From positions 232,849-296,848 of the forward strand of contig NZ_FONT01000004.1 in assembly GCF_900113025.1 (NCBI RefSeq): a stretch of DNA of 64,000 nucleotides. Reading direction: 5' to 3'. This document shows positions 25,792-35,000 of this stretch, piece by piece. The translations under genes and the position numbers were made by a program. Positions within the stretch are counted from its first letter, which is position 1. Every line of letters starts with the position of its first letter. The DNA is from Alteribacillus iranensis. Its GTDB lineage: Bacteria; Bacillota; Bacilli; Bacillales; Marinococcaceae. Below the pieces are notes generated by a model, which did no database searches, was not told where the DNA came from, and worked only from the letters and a program-made list of their open reading frames with translations.

Positions 25792-27795
25792 TTACCCAAT
25801 GAAAGCATTGCTGTCTAGAATAAGAGCCACTTTCCCATCCCCAAGTATAGTAGCTCCAGAAATAGCATGTACATTCGTTAAAAATGCCCCAAGTGATTTT
25901 ATTACAATTTCCTCTTGCCCAATCAAGGAATCGACAAGAAGTGCTACCATTTTTTCTCCTTTTTGAACAATAACCGCGGGACATTCTTCCTGATCGATCT
26001 CGGGAAATCCGAATGTTTCTCTTAACGAAATAATAGGTATGACGGAATCTCGGAAATTGATCACTTTTTGATGATGGACGGTACGTATTTTTGACTTTGG
26101 AATAATCGTTGTTTCTTTAATTGAGGATAGGGAGATAGCATATGTTTCATCTGCCACTCTTACAAGCAACGCCAAGATAATTGATAACGTGAGAGGCAGC
26201 TCAATAGAAAAGAGACTACCCTCCCCTGGGACTGAAGTGACGGTGATAGCACCACCTAGAGATTCAATCGTTGTTTTCACTACATCTAATCCTACCCCGC
26301 GTCCAGACACATCTGAAACTTGATCTGCTGTACTAAACCCGGAGGCAAACAATAAGTCATAAATCTCATTATCAGAGAATTGATCAGCTTCTTCTTTCGT
26401 TATAATTCCAGATTTCACCGCTTTACTTGCTACCTTTTCCCTATTAATGCCTGCTCCGTCATCGCTCACTTCAATGACTACGTGGTTGCCGCTATGATAA
26501 GCCTTGAGGTGTATCTCACCAGCCTCTTGTTTATTTTTTTCTAATCGTTCTTCAGGCAGTTCAAGCCCGTGATCGACTGAATTACGTATCAAATGAACTA
26601 AAGGATCTCCAATTTGATCAACAACCGTACGATCGAGCTCTGTATCGGCTCCTGTAATTCTGAGGTTAATTTTCTTACCTAATTCCTGAGACAAGCTTCG
26701 GACCATGCGTGGAAATCGGTTAAACACTTGCTCTACCGGCACCATACGCATGCTTAAAATAAGGTTTTGTAAGTCGTTCGATACTCTTGTCATCTTTTCA
26801 AGAGTTTCTATACTATCTTTATTTCCATTTTCTTTTGCCAATTGCTCAAGTCGTCCTCGATAAATCAATAACTCCTCAAATGAGCGCATTAATTGATCGA
26901 TTCGATCTATGTTCACTCGGATAGATTTAGAGGTGATTCCTCCCCCAACGGGCTTGTTTGCTGGCTCACTTTTCTCTTTTTCGACTTTTTTCTCCGTCTC
27001 GCTTTTTTCTGTTTCCTTTTCCTGTGTTACCGGTGCTATCTCCTTTTCTGTTAACGGCTTCACGTTAACAGATGCCACTTCTGAAACGTGGCTGACTATT
27101 TTTTCGATTTCCTCTGCGTTTTTCATAGAAGTTAAAGTCATCGTAAATTGATAATCGAATTTTTCTTCTTCTAGTTCTTCTACAGAAGGAGAAGAATGGA
27201 TGATCTCCGCTTTGCCCTCCAGCCCCTCCATGATCATAAAGATACGAGCGCGTTTTAATACACAATCTTCTCGCAGTTCAACCTGCACTTGATAAACGTG
27301 ATACTCTTCTTCAAAAGCCTGTGTAAGAACAGATTGTACAAAGCCATCATATTCAACATTGGAGTCAAACGCGGGTTGCTCTCGCTCTGTTTTTTCAACG
27401 AAATCACTAACAGAAGATCCTTCCAATACTTGCTCTAGCTGGCTGACGATGACGGTTGTATCCTTTGACCCGCTCCCTCCTTGAGAAATGTCTATTATCA
27501 TTTCTTCAAGGTCCTCCACCGCATCAAAAACAACATTCAGAATATCTGTCTCTACTTGAATTTCTTCATTTCGAATGGCATCTAACACATTTTCCATTTG
27601 ATGAGTGAGTGCGGTAAGGTCTTCAAATCCCATGGTTGCAGCCATTCCTTTTAATGTATGAGCAGATCTGAATATCTCGTTAACAAGCGATAAATTATCA
27701 GGTTCTTTTTCCAACTCTAAAAGATTGGCATTTACCGCTTGCAGATGCTCTTCACTTTCCTCTAGAAAGAGGTCCATATATTGATTTGTGCTCAT
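25792..27795 (-). CDS. cheA: Chemotaxis histidine kinase CheA
   Basis: Cytoplasmic receptor-coupled histidine kinase, 667 residues. Domains in order: Hpt with the phosphorylated His46 in RSAHTLKGMA, a P2 response-regulator-binding region (about 165-250), a charged linker rich in Glu/Lys (about 250-285), the dimerisation domain (about 290-350), the HATPase with LIRNSVDHG (N box), DDGAGI (G1) and GRGVGLDVVK (G2), and the CheW-like regulatory domain (about 520-660). GAGGAGATAACGA precedes the ATG. It lies 36 nt after cheW and 65 nt before cheR. It would phosphorylate a CheY encoded elsewhere. Confidence 0.96.
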   Translation of the reverse strand: MSTNQYMDLFLEESEEHLQAVNANLLELEKEPDNLSLVNEIFRSAHTLKGMAATMGFEDLTALTHQMENVLDAIRNEEIQVETDILNVVFDAVEDLEEMIIDISQGGSGSKDTTVIVSQLEQVLEGSSVSDFVEKTEREQPAFDSNVEYDGFVQSVLTQAFEEEYHVYQVQVELREDCVLKRARIFMIMEGLEGKAEIIHSSPSVEELEEEKFDYQFTMTLTSMKNAEEIEKIVSHVSEVASVNVKPLTEKEIAPVTQEKETEKSETEKKVEKEKSEPANKPVGGGITSKSIRVNIDRIDQLMRSFEELLIYRGRLEQLAKENGNKDSIETLEKMTRVSNDLQNLILSMRMVPVEQVFNRFPRMVRSLSQELGKKINLRITGADTELDRTVVDQIGDPLVHLIRNSVDHGLELPEERLEKNKQEAGEIHLKAYHSGNHVVIEVSDDGAGINREKVASKAVKSGIITKEEADQFSDNEIYDLLFASGFSTADQVSDVSGRGVGLDVVKTTIESLGGAITVTSVPGEGSLFSIELPLTLSIILALLVRVADETYAISLSSIKETTIIPKSKIRTVHHQKVINFRDSVIPIISLRETFGFPEIDQEECPAVIVQKGEKMVALLVDSLIGQEEIVIKSLGAFLTNVHAISGATILGDGKVALILDSNAFIG

Positions 27796-27831
27796 TCGTT
27801 ATCTCCTCACTCTGGATTCCGTGTTCTATTT

Positions 27832-28290
27832 TCATATCATAGATCTAATTTTACCGAATGTTTCCTCATCCATTTCTTTCAGCATGTACTCAATATCTAA
27901 TAAAATAATTAACCGGTTTTCCATCTTAGCCACTTGTACTGCTTGGTCGGTTTCCTCTCCATCAACTTGAACTGTTTCAAGGATAGTTTCAGGAATATCC
28001 ATTACTTCATTTGCCTTGTCCACGATAAGACCTATCTTTATATCACCAACGTGGGCCAGAAGTATTTTATAATCGTTATCCAACTCTGTTTCTTTCTGCA
28101 ACAAATACGATCTCAAATCTAAGAGAGGGGTAACCTCTCCACGTATATTCGTTACTCCTTTTATATAATCAGCTGTGTTCGGCACTTTCGTGATCGGTTG
28201 TGGTTTCTCTATCCCCGTGATGTGATCGACAGGGAAAGCAAATTCCTCTTCTTCTATTTGACACACCACATTCCTTACCTGGTACTCCAT
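27832..28290 (-). CDS. cheW: Chemotaxis coupling protein CheW
   Basis: Adaptor of 152 residues linking chemoreceptors to CheA. The CheW SH3-like fold is evident in EEFAFPVDHITGIEKPQPITKVPN, VTNIRGEVTPLLDLR and the C-terminal RLIILLDIEYML block. The ATG at 28290 has GAGGAGGGGA 5 nt upstream; a 27-codon extension in the same frame lacks CheW similarity. It is the first gene of the cheW-cheA-cheR set. A 504-nt region upstream separates it from the fructosamine kinase pseudogene and contains a repeat and a terminator. Confidence 0.93.
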   Translation of the reverse strand: MEYQVRNVVCQIEEEEFAFPVDHITGIEKPQPITKVPNTADYIKGVTNIRGEVTPLLDLRSYLLQKETELDNDYKILLAHVGDIKIGLIVDKANEVMDIPETILETVQVDGEETDQAVQVAKMENRLIILLDIEYMLKEMDEETFGKIRSMI

Positions 28291-28466
28291 GTAATCCCCT
28301 CCTCGTCTTTCATAATTTAATATTTTTATATCATTTATCAGCAGAAAACTATCTACTAAAGGAAGTGACACTCTATTCGTTCATATGAATACATATTGTC
28401 GTGCGCATGCTTGACAATAAGATACAGGTCATCTGGTGGCCGCAGGTGATGACGAATATAGATGAT

Positions 28467-28630
28467 CGGCTAAAGAAAAAGGAACTTCTACTAAAACCTC
28501 ACACCTCGTGTGTGCAACGTAGAAGCCACCGCCTCCTGCGGAAGTTCCTGGGACAACGCCGATCTGGCTTGCACAGGAGGTGCTGACTTTTGCGTTACAA
28601 ACAGGACGTTTGTGATTTTAGCAAAAGATC
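28467..28630. repeat. Dispersed palindromic repeat, copy A
   Basis: Contains a 47-nt core (28584-28630) that matches 44057-44103 at 44 of 47 positions. The core is itself a nested inverted repeat: CTTTTGC/GCAAAAG arms outside and an ACAAAC/GTTTGT pair inside. Two further blocks recur in inverted orientation in copy B: 28467-28492 (with GAACTTCTACT; inverse of 44126-44150) and 28516-28530 (AACGTAGAAGCCACC; inverse of 44024-44038). This suggests a mobile or structured intergenic repeat family; no transposase is present. Confidence 0.8.
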
Positions 28631-28705
28631 ATTCAACTGTGGGCCTCCGAGCGACTAGGAGCTGTAGCTAGACATTACTCCATGAATGTAATACTTTCTT
28701 ATCTT

Positions 28706-28747
28706 AAAAAAGGACAGGACAGTTCTTTTTATGAACTATCTTGTCCT
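28706..28747 (-). terminator. Terminator after the fructosamine kinase pseudogene
   Basis: On the minus strand AGGACAAGATAGTTC pairs with GAACTGTCCTGTCCT (few mismatches), followed by six T. Confidence 0.85.
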
Positions 28748-28794
28748 TAATATCGGTTATTTTTTTCACTTATTTAGGAGAAAAGTTCGATACC

Positions 28795-29663
28795 TTATAC
28801 ATATCTAGAGAGAACTCTGTCAATCGATGATCCGTAGGACTCACCAAAAAGGTTTAAATGAACAAGTAAATAATATAGTTGATAGATATGTTTACGTTCC
28901 TCGTATTCGGGAGATAAAGGGGAAATCTCTCGATATGCGTCATAAAAACGAGAGGAATATCCTCCGAACAGTTCAGTAAAAGCTATCTCAAATTCTCTGT
29001 CGCCATAAAAAACAGCTGGATCAATTAAATAAGGGGCTCCCTTGGGACCGGTCATCCAATTTCCTCCCCATAAATCTCCATGCAACATCGAAGGACCTGG
29101 TTGATGAGGGATCCATTTTTCTAAGTTTATTAACAAACGATAAAGGTTGTCTTTTCGCTTTCCTCGCAACATTCCTTGTTTTTCAGCAAGGTTCGCTTGA
29201 AAGCCAAGACGTTGATCCCGCAAAAACGTCACCCAGTCCTCCCGCCACCCATTTGGCTGAGGGAGAGTCCCAATATAATTATCTGATGTTAATCCGTAAC
29301 CATGCTTGGACAGAGAAAAATGTAAATGAGCCAGACCTTGCCCTAATTGCTCCTCTGTATCAACTGTCGCTTCCCCTTCCAACCATTCCATAAGGATATA
29401 GCCGGCCGTGGAATGGCTCTCGTGACTCCAATGATATACCAAAGGCACCTGCAAGGCGTCTGTGTTTCTTACATGCGAAGACCTTCTGCTTCTTTTTGAA
29501 AGAAATCATTAGGTGCTTTTCCGTTATACTTGAAAAAATATTGGTCATCCGAAGTGATTATCCGGTATGCTTCGCTAATATCCCCTCCAGAAACGGAATA
29601 AATGTTCTTCAATGAAGAAGTGTCTCCCATGTCTTTTAACACGTTCTCTATCTTTTCTCTCAT
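28795..29663 (-). pseudogene. Fructosamine kinase family protein, frameshifted
   Basis: Two minus-strand reading frames together encode one APH-fold fructosamine/ribulosamine 3-kinase. The first (29663-29469) gives the N-terminal nucleotide-binding part, ending AEGLRM then TAA. The second, in another frame (from about 29471 down to 28795), continues with RNTDALQVPLVYHWSHES and holds the catalytic HGDLWGGNW and DPAVFYGDREFE motifs. Restoring one base (TTA for TA at about 29471) rejoins them as ...GLRMLRNTDALQVP, so a single-nucleotide deletion explains the break. Whether it is a true mutation or a sequencing error cannot be told. The family phosphorylates ketoamine adducts on proteins to trigger their removal. 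Its ATG overlaps the stop of the LMW phosphatase gene (ATGA), a known partnership. Confidence 0.87.
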
Positions 29664-30130
29664 ATGCTGCTTTGCTCCCGTATATGAGCAAGTAATTGGT
29701 CACAGCCTTCATCCACCATGTTATACACTTCATCAAAATTACCGGTAAAATAAGGGTCTGGTACGTCCTCTATTTTATTTCGAGGAACGAAGTCCATTAA
29801 TTTCGTTATTTTAGTATCATTCGCTTCATCAGCCAAGCTACGGATGGACCTCATATTGTCGGCATCCATCGCTACGACATAATCAGCATTTTCTACATCT
29901 CGTTTCTCTATTTTTCTCGCCACGATCCCCGAAAAATCTATATCTTTTTCACGGAGTAATTCACACGTTCCTTGATGAGGGGTTTCTCCTTCATGCCAGT
30001 CTCCTGTTCCAACAGAATCTACGACAATGTCACGTTCAAGACCTGCTTCTTTCACTTTATGACGAAATACCGCTTCCGCCATGGGTGATCGACAAATATT
30101 TCCAAGACAAACAAACAGTACTTGTATCAT
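29660..30130 (-). CDS. Low-molecular-weight protein-tyrosine phosphatase family
   Basis: Cytoplasmic phosphatase of 156 residues. The P-loop CLGNICRSP lies at residues 7-15 (CX5R, consensus CxxGNxCRSP), and the general-acid DPYF loop near residue 122 is intact. GGAGG precedes the ATG. It overlaps the fructosamine kinase reading frame by 4 nt. In several bacteria LMW-PTP homologues sit beside fructosamine kinase genes, and some dephosphorylate ribulosamine or ribose 5-phosphates rather than phosphotyrosine, so a protein-deglycation role is as likely as tyrosine signalling. Confidence 0.9.
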   Translation of the reverse strand: MIQVLFVCLGNICRSPMAEAVFRHKVKEAGLERDIVVDSVGTGDWHEGETPHQGTCELLREKDIDFSGIVARKIEKRDVENADYVVAMDADNMRSIRSLADEANDTKITKLMDFVPRNKIEDVPDPYFTGNFDEVYNMVDEGCDQLLAHIREQSSI

Positions 30131-30292
30131 TGATAACCTCCGGTACTCTTTTTGCCCTCATTGTACCATTTGCTTTATTAGAAAAGAATCGTCTTTATGG
30201 TTATAATAGCTAGAAAGATCGAAACTTCGCCAAGAATTAGAAATAAACGTGAATTGAAGTGTAAACTGCATTGTAGGAAAGAGGAGGTTTAC

Positions 30293-31111
30293 ATGAGAAA
30301 AGTATTGTCCATAGCAGGCTCTAGCAGTATGGGCGGAGCAGGCATACAAGCGGATTTAAAAACATTTCAAGAGTTAGAAGTGTACGGCATGGCTGCTATT
30401 ACAGCGATCGTCACGATCAGTGACCAAAAAGGCAGACACATTTTTCCCCAATCGTTAGAATCCCTGGAAGCTCAAGTTCTTACTGCTTCCGAGCGTTCCG
30501 ATCTAGATGCCATAAAGACAGGAATGATTTATTCAGAAGAGCAGGTTCAATATGTAGTGGATGTAACAATAAATCAGAGCATCCCACGGGTGATTGTGGA
30601 CCCGGTGATTGTTACAAAAAGCGGCGCAGAAATCGTAGAGAAAGAGGCCATCCATAAGTTGAAGAACAACCTTCTGCCATTAGCGACTATTGTAACTCCA
30701 AACACCCCAGAAGCCGAAAAACTAAGCGGTTTGTCCCGCGTAGATTCAGTGGAAAAAATGAAAGAGGCGGCCAACATCATCCATTCTTTCGGACCGAAAT
30801 ATGTAATAGTGAAGGGAGGGCGGCTAACATCCAAACAAGCGGTAGATGTGTTATTCGACGGAAAACAGTATACGTTGTTGGCTACGGAACGCATACCAAC
30901 TGATACAAACGGTGCCGGCTGTACCTTTTCTGCGGCAATAGCAGCTGAGCTGTCAAAAGGCCATTCCGTCTTTAACAGCGTCAAAACAGCTAAAGAATAT
31001 ATTACCGGAGCCATTGCTCAAAGCATCACCTTTAAAGGAGCATCAAGCAGGATTAACCATACAGCCCACCGAGAAAGTGCCAAGCCACAAGTCCTAGTAA
31101 CGTTAGAATAG
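30293..31111 (+). CDS. pdxK: Pyridoxal/pyridoxine kinase (PdxK, ThiD-like)
   Basis: Ribokinase-fold vitamin B6 kinase of 272 residues. The N-terminal IAGSSSMGGAGIQADLKTF, the PVIVTKSG segment, TPNTPEA and the anion-hole/catalytic NGAGCTFSAA motif are visible. Overall layout and length match B. subtilis PdxK (271 residues), a ThiD homologue specialised for pyridoxal/pyridoxine; HMP kinase activity remains possible. The ATG at 30293 is supported by AAAGAGGAGG upstream; the frame extends 32 codons further without similarity. It diverges from the LMW phosphatase gene and is convergent with the EAL gene, whose stop is only 9 nt away, leaving little room for a terminator. Confidence 0.87.
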   Translation: MRKVLSIAGSSSMGGAGIQADLKTFQELEVYGMAAITAIVTISDQKGRHIFPQSLESLEAQVLTASERSDLDAIKTGMIYSEEQVQYVVDVTINQSIPRVIVDPVIVTKSGAEIVEKEAIHKLKNNLLPLATIVTPNTPEAEKLSGLSRVDSVEKMKEAANIIHSFGPKYVIVKGGRLTSKQAVDVLFDGKQYTLLATERIPTDTNGAGCTFSAAIAAELSKGHSVFNSVKTAKEYITGAIAQSITFKGASSRINHTAHRESAKPQVLVTLE

Positions 31112-31120
31112 TCGTGTATG

Positions 31121-32503
31121 CTATGTTATGTTAGCGGTACTTTCCAGTAACCCTCTCATCTCAGGATACTTTCTCGTGATCTCTCTGAGAGGCATTGGTT
31201 TACTAAACAAAAATCCTTGAACACGATCACAACGCATATCTGTAAGTATTTTCAGTTGATTGTTTGTTTCTACTCCTTCAGCAACGGTTGTTACATTTAA
31301 TTGTCGGCTTAGTAAAATAATCATTTCAACGATTTTTTGGTTATTGATATCTTTTTCCATATTAGCTATAAAACTGCGGTCTATTTTTAACTCATCGACA
31401 GGTAGATCTTTCAAATAATGCAAGGAGGAATAGGCCGTTCCAAAATCATCAATAGAAATCTTTACTCCAATGTCTCGAAGCTTGCTTAGGACTTCCATGT
31501 TATCTCGCTCGATAATAAAGCGTTCGGTTACTTCTAATACAAGGTGTGAGGCAGGGAAGGAATACACTTGTAAGAGATCAGCCACTGCTTCGACGAAATC
31601 ATCATTCCCAAATTGTCGGGCAGAGATATTAACGGATAAGGTAAGGTGCTTCCAACCATTTTGATGGAGTTTGCTCACTTCATCCAAGGATTTCTTAAGA
31701 ACCCACTGTTCCATATCCAGTATAAAACCTGTTTCTTCTGCTACTTCAATAAATGCGGCCGGGGGTAATAATCCTGAATTTGGGTGGTTCCATCGTATCA
31801 ATGCTTCAATCCCAAATTTGTTATCTTCTATACCGAAATAAGGCTGAAAATATACTTCAAACTCTTCTTTTTCTAAAGCACGCCGAAGCTGGGTGAGGAT
31901 GGATTCATTCTGTGTTTTCCCAATTAAGATACTCTCTTTTTTACCCACCTTATCCTTCTTTGGTGCCGTATCCACTCTCTCACCTGTGCAATGTATCTCT
32001 ACAGCAATGGCCGCCAGTCTTTTATACATTTCTAACGCCTTAATCATTTCTTCACTTGGTGTGTGGACTTTTTTGTAATAAACAGTCATTGTCCCTAATA
32101 TCTTCTGTTTCGAAGATAGGATTGGCATGGAAAAACACGCCTTGTATCCATAAGAAGCAGCGATGTGACGATATTTCCTCCATAAAGGATCTACTTCTAT
32201 ATTGGATACCATTACATTTCTTTTGAAAAATGCCGCCGTTCCACAAGAGCCTTCATAAGGACCAATATCCACACTTCCCATCCTTTTACGGAATTCTTTA
32301 GACAAAGAAGTACTAATCATATCTGCCAGTTTTTTTTCTAAAGGATGGTACAACATAATAGAAGCATACATTGAAACACTACCTTGCAACTTTTCCATGC
32401 TTGTCGTAATGAATTTCAATATTTTTCTGAGCGATGTCCCAGAAGAGATCATTTGGATAATCTTCGTTTGATCCTGATGGAAATGTGGATGTTCAACTTT
32501 CAT
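31121..32503 (-). CDS. GAF-EAL cyclic-di-GMP phosphodiesterase
   Basis: A 460-residue soluble signalling protein. Residues about 20-165 are a GAF sensor (GPYEGSCGTAAFFKRNVMVSN, then FSMPILSSKQKILGTMTVYY). Residues about 205-450 are an EAL domain with the residues of an active enzyme: EALIRW, SVNISARQF, LEVTE, IDDFGTAYSSL with paired Asp, DELKIDRSF, VAEGVET and QGFLFSKPM. It should hydrolyse c-di-GMP to pGpG in response to a ligand of the GAF domain. It follows the HemAT gene by 94 nt on the same strand and may be co-transcribed, which would place c-di-GMP turnover next to oxygen sensing. Confidence 0.93.
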   Translation of the reverse strand: MKVEHPHFHQDQTKIIQMISSGTSLRKILKFITTSMEKLQGSVSMYASIMLYHPLEKKLADMISTSLSKEFRKRMGSVDIGPYEGSCGTAAFFKRNVMVSNIEVDPLWRKYRHIAASYGYKACFSMPILSSKQKILGTMTVYYKKVHTPSEEMIKALEMYKRLAAIAVEIHCTGERVDTAPKKDKVGKKESILIGKTQNESILTQLRRALEKEEFEVYFQPYFGIEDNKFGIEALIRWNHPNSGLLPPAAFIEVAEETGFILDMEQWVLKKSLDEVSKLHQNGWKHLTLSVNISARQFGNDDFVEAVADLLQVYSFPASHLVLEVTERFIIERDNMEVLSKLRDIGVKISIDDFGTAYSSLHYLKDLPVDELKIDRSFIANMEKDINNQKIVEMIILLSRQLNVTTVAEGVETNNQLKILTDMRCDRVQGFLFSKPMPLREITRKYPEMRGLLESTANIT

Positions 32504-32597
32504 CGTAAGTACCCTCTCTTCTCATTCGAAATTGTGTAACTACATCAGCCGTCCACTAGCTGATGCCATCGTTCACTCGTTTAGAACGGGGCTTGGA

Positions 32598-34319
32598 CTA
32601 ATGAAAGGTTGATTCTATTTCAGATACGAGAGAGAGAAACGTGTCAGACGCGGTGGCTAGCCGCTCGTAAGTATTGTGGGCTTCGTTTCCCTTCCCCTCC
32701 CCATGCTGCTTCACGGCTAGTGCCGCCAGTTGATGAATAGCTTCATGGGATTCCTCTATTTTCTGTAACATCTCATTATCTTTCAAAGGAGAGCGCAGGT
32801 CTTCTTGGAGCCAGTTATAAAAACTGCAAGCGTGGAAGTCTTCAGATTTTACGTCCCCAATACCAAGAATGGTATTGTATACTTTCCATTTCAACAGTAA
32901 GTGGTCTGTCTTTGTTACTTTCATAATGTCTTTTCCATTTAGTTCAACGTTTATATTAAAAAAGGAGTTTCTATAGTCATCCATTTGTTTGCTGAGATCG
33001 AACACTAATGTACCTGTTTCTCTCGCTATTTTCACCGTTTCACTACTTAGATCATATATATTTGTATTTCTTTGTGCGATATCCATGACGGTAGACGTTT
33101 GCTCTTCACTCATGGCAGCAATTTGAGAGATGGATTCGTTAATCGAACTCATCGTAGATACAATCATAGAAAGTGCATCTCCAGCCTGCTCCGCTCCATC
33201 CACACTTTGCTCCACCCACTTACCAGTCTTTTTAATACGATCAGTGACTTCACGGGAGAGGTGTTGCAGTGCATCTATATTCGAGGTAATTTGCTTGATT
33301 TGATGCTGGGTATTCTCAGATAAATTTCTCACCTCAGAGGCCACCACAGAAAAACCCCGTCCATGTTCTCCCGCTCGAGCCGCTTCGATGCTGGCATTCA
33401 ATGCTAGTAAATTTGTTTGCTCAGCAATATCCTTAATGATGCCTACCACACTCTGCGTATGTTCAATTTCTCTATCCAGCTGACTAACCTTTTCCACTAC
33501 ATCTTCGTAAACTGTTCCAACATTTTTTATATCATCAAGGGAATGGTGAATAATTTCTTTGCTCTCTTCTGCGGATACTACTGCATCACCTGTACTCTCA
33601 GCGACATTCATGGCATAATCTGCCACTTCATTTATGGAGGCGCTCATCTGCTCTGTTGCCGCCGAGACGCTGTGAGTTTCCTCAATTTGTTTATCCATAC
33701 CAACTACAAGATTTTTCGTTGTATCGAGTTGAGTCGTGTGATTTAACAATCCGGAAATATCGAACAAAAAGGACTTAAACGTATCTTCCATGTAAACTCC
33801 CACTATTAATTGTTGGTCAAATGCCGCTAATTTTTGAATAGCCAAAACAGAAGCCATTAGCTGGTTAGGTTTACGTTGAAGTTTTTCCATGAGAATTGAT
33901 GTCATCATTTGCATAAGCATATGATGAGCTGATATAAAGTGATCGGCTGTCAAACTAATACGGCTGTGTACTTCCCCAACCGTGATCCTCGTTTTAATAT
34001 AGTCTTCATTCAAATCTGCGGCGAGAAATTGATCAAGATAGATTTGCATCGTTTTCCTTAATCGTTCCACCGTCGAATAATTGGAAATAATACTTTCCAA
34101 ATGAGGTACCTGTGTTATTTGCTTATAAAAATAATTAACGATTTCTTCTTTATGAGGGGCGAGCACATGCGCTGCTGACCGTACATCTTCAAGGGTGTCA
34201 TGTTCAATCCCTAAGAATTTCAAGTAATCCTTAGCTCGTGTATCGACATAGATGTCTGTATCGCCATCGTAACTCATAAACTCTTGCCATGATCTAATCT
34301 TTTTCGCAAAAATACTCAC
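32598..34319 (-). CDS. hemAT: Heme-based aerotaxis transducer HemAT with C-terminal CZB zinc-binding domain
   Basis: Cytoplasmic chemoreceptor of 573 residues without membrane helices. Residues about 20-175 form a globin-coupled sensor with probable proximal His118 in GEVHSRISL. Residues about 190-440 are the MCP signalling region with the hairpin tip [24 protein letters not shown] (as in two adjoining segments). Residues about 470-570 form a CZB domain: His473, Cys498 (HACSFYNW), His525 and His529, with C-to-H and H-to-H spacings of 27 and 4, as in DgcZ-type CZB domains. B. subtilis HemAT (about 432 residues) lacks this extension. The start is a GTG at 34319 with GGAGTGAG upstream. It should couple oxygen binding to CheA. 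Confidence 0.9.
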   Translation of the reverse strand: MSIFAKKIRSWQEFMSYDGDTDIYVDTRAKDYLKFLGIEHDTLEDVRSAAHVLAPHKEEIVNYFYKQITQVPHLESIISNYSTVERLRKTMQIYLDQFLAADLNEDYIKTRITVGEVHSRISLTADHFISAHHMLMQMMTSILMEKLQRKPNQLMASVLAIQKLAAFDQQLIVGVYMEDTFKSFLFDISGLLNHTTQLDTTKNLVVGMDKQIEETHSVSAATEQMSASINEVADYAMNVAESTGDAVVSAEESKEIIHHSLDDIKNVGTVYEDVVEKVSQLDREIEHTQSVVGIIKDIAEQTNLLALNASIEAARAGEHGRGFSVVASEVRNLSENTQHQIKQITSNIDALQHLSREVTDRIKKTGKWVEQSVDGAEQAGDALSMIVSTMSSINESISQIAAMSEEQTSTVMDIAQRNTNIYDLSSETVKIARETGTLVFDLSKQMDDYRNSFFNINVELNGKDIMKVTKTDHLLLKWKVYNTILGIGDVKSEDFHACSFYNWLQEDLRSPLKDNEMLQKIEESHEAIHQLAALAVKQHGEGKGNEAHNTYERLATASDTFLSLVSEIESTFH

Positions 34320-34679
34320 TGGCTACTCACTCCATCTCGTATGTCATCCATCTCATCTAGCTGATTAAAATCTATCATTCCTGCTGTAAGAGCCCCTATT
34401 GTAGAGTCAGCTTCAACAAGTGAAAAAGAACCGACCATATATAGGGCAGGTCAGGTCGGCCGTGCTGCTGATTCCTTGTCACTCTACATCTACATGAATC
34501 TATCTATAAATGACTGCTCAACGTGCATCTGTCAAAACTTCTATTATTCTTAATATCGGAGCGTTTAAAAACATTTTTACTCAATTGAACAAATATTGTT
34601 TAAATATCATCGCTGTGTCGTTGACATCACTCACAAAAAAAGCCCCCTAAAGGATAATTCTCCTTTAGGAAGCCTCCGG
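34320..34679. other. Intergenic region upstream of hemAT
   Basis: These 360 nt contain no supported gene. They hold the hemAT ribosome site, an imperfect hairpin at about 34430-34459 (CCGACC ... GGTCGG), and the terminator of the CstR-like gene at the far end. No convincing SigD promoter was found. Confidence 0.6.
34634..34674 (-). terminator. Terminator after the CstR-like gene
   Basis: On the minus strand GCTTCCTAAAGGA pairs with TCCTTTAGGGGGC around a 6-nt loop, followed by seven T. Confidence 0.88.
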
Positions 34680-34940
34680 TTACCTGCTTTTCACAAGCAA
34701 ATTCACAGCTTCTTGTACCATTTCTTCGGTACCTTCCCCTTTTTCGATCTGTTCTCGTATACATTCTTCCAAGTTAGTACTAACGACTAAGCCAATAGTG
34801 CGATCCAAGGCATTGCGGGCAGCGGACAATTGTCCTACGACATCTCGGCATTCTTTGTCCTCTTCCATCATGCGAAGAATGGCTCTAACCTGACCCTCTA
34901 CTCTCTTTACTCTATTTTTCATTTGATCTGTATATTCCAT
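34680..34940 (-). CDS. CsoR/CstR-family (DUF156) transcriptional repressor, CstR-like
   Basis: Small all-helical tetrameric repressor of 86 residues. The DNA-binding N-terminus KNRVKRVEGQVRAILRMMEE and the two conserved cysteines (in DKECRDVVGQ, about residue 31, and NLEECIRE, about residue 60) are present. The residue before the second Cys block that is His in Cu-sensing CsoR is Asn here (STNLEEC), as in the persulfide sensor CstR (SENLIEC), so a sulfur-species sensor is more likely than a copper sensor. The ATG at 34940 has GGAAGTG upstream. A CsoR-type inverted repeat lies 39 nt upstream of the start, implying autoregulation. It follows a SulP transporter gene on the same strand by 189 nt. 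Confidence 0.85.
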   Translation of the reverse strand: MEYTDQMKNRVKRVEGQVRAILRMMEEDKECRDVVGQLSAARNALDRTIGLVVSTNLEECIREQIEKGEGTEEMVQEAVNLLVKSR

Positions 34941-34978
34941 ACAGGACACTTCCTTTTTTCTAAACATAGTATTTACAT

Positions 34979-35000
34979 TTTATACCACAAGGGGTATAAA
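34979..35000. promoter_or_regulatory. CsoR/CstR-type operator
   Basis: TTTATACC (34979-34986) and GGTATAAA (34993-35000) form a perfect 8-bp inverted repeat with a 6-bp GC-leaning spacer, the layout of CsoR/CstR operators (ATACC...GGTAT). It sits 39 nt upstream of the CstR-like start codon and could also serve a plus-strand transcript. Confidence 0.75.

Larger units (their letters stand above)
28291..28794. other. Intergenic region holding a palindromic repeat and a terminator
   Basis: No gene is supported in these 504 nt. The region contains the promoter side of cheW, a complex inverted-repeat element (28467-28630) with a second copy near 44.1 kb, and the terminator of the upstream pseudogene (28706-28747). 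Open frames across the repeat have no ribosome site and no recognisable protein. Confidence 0.7.

Noticed and set aside
28401-28586. Possible small protein gene on the plus strand
   Set aside because: It runs through the palindromic repeat, has no ribosome site, and the second repeat copy does not preserve the frame.
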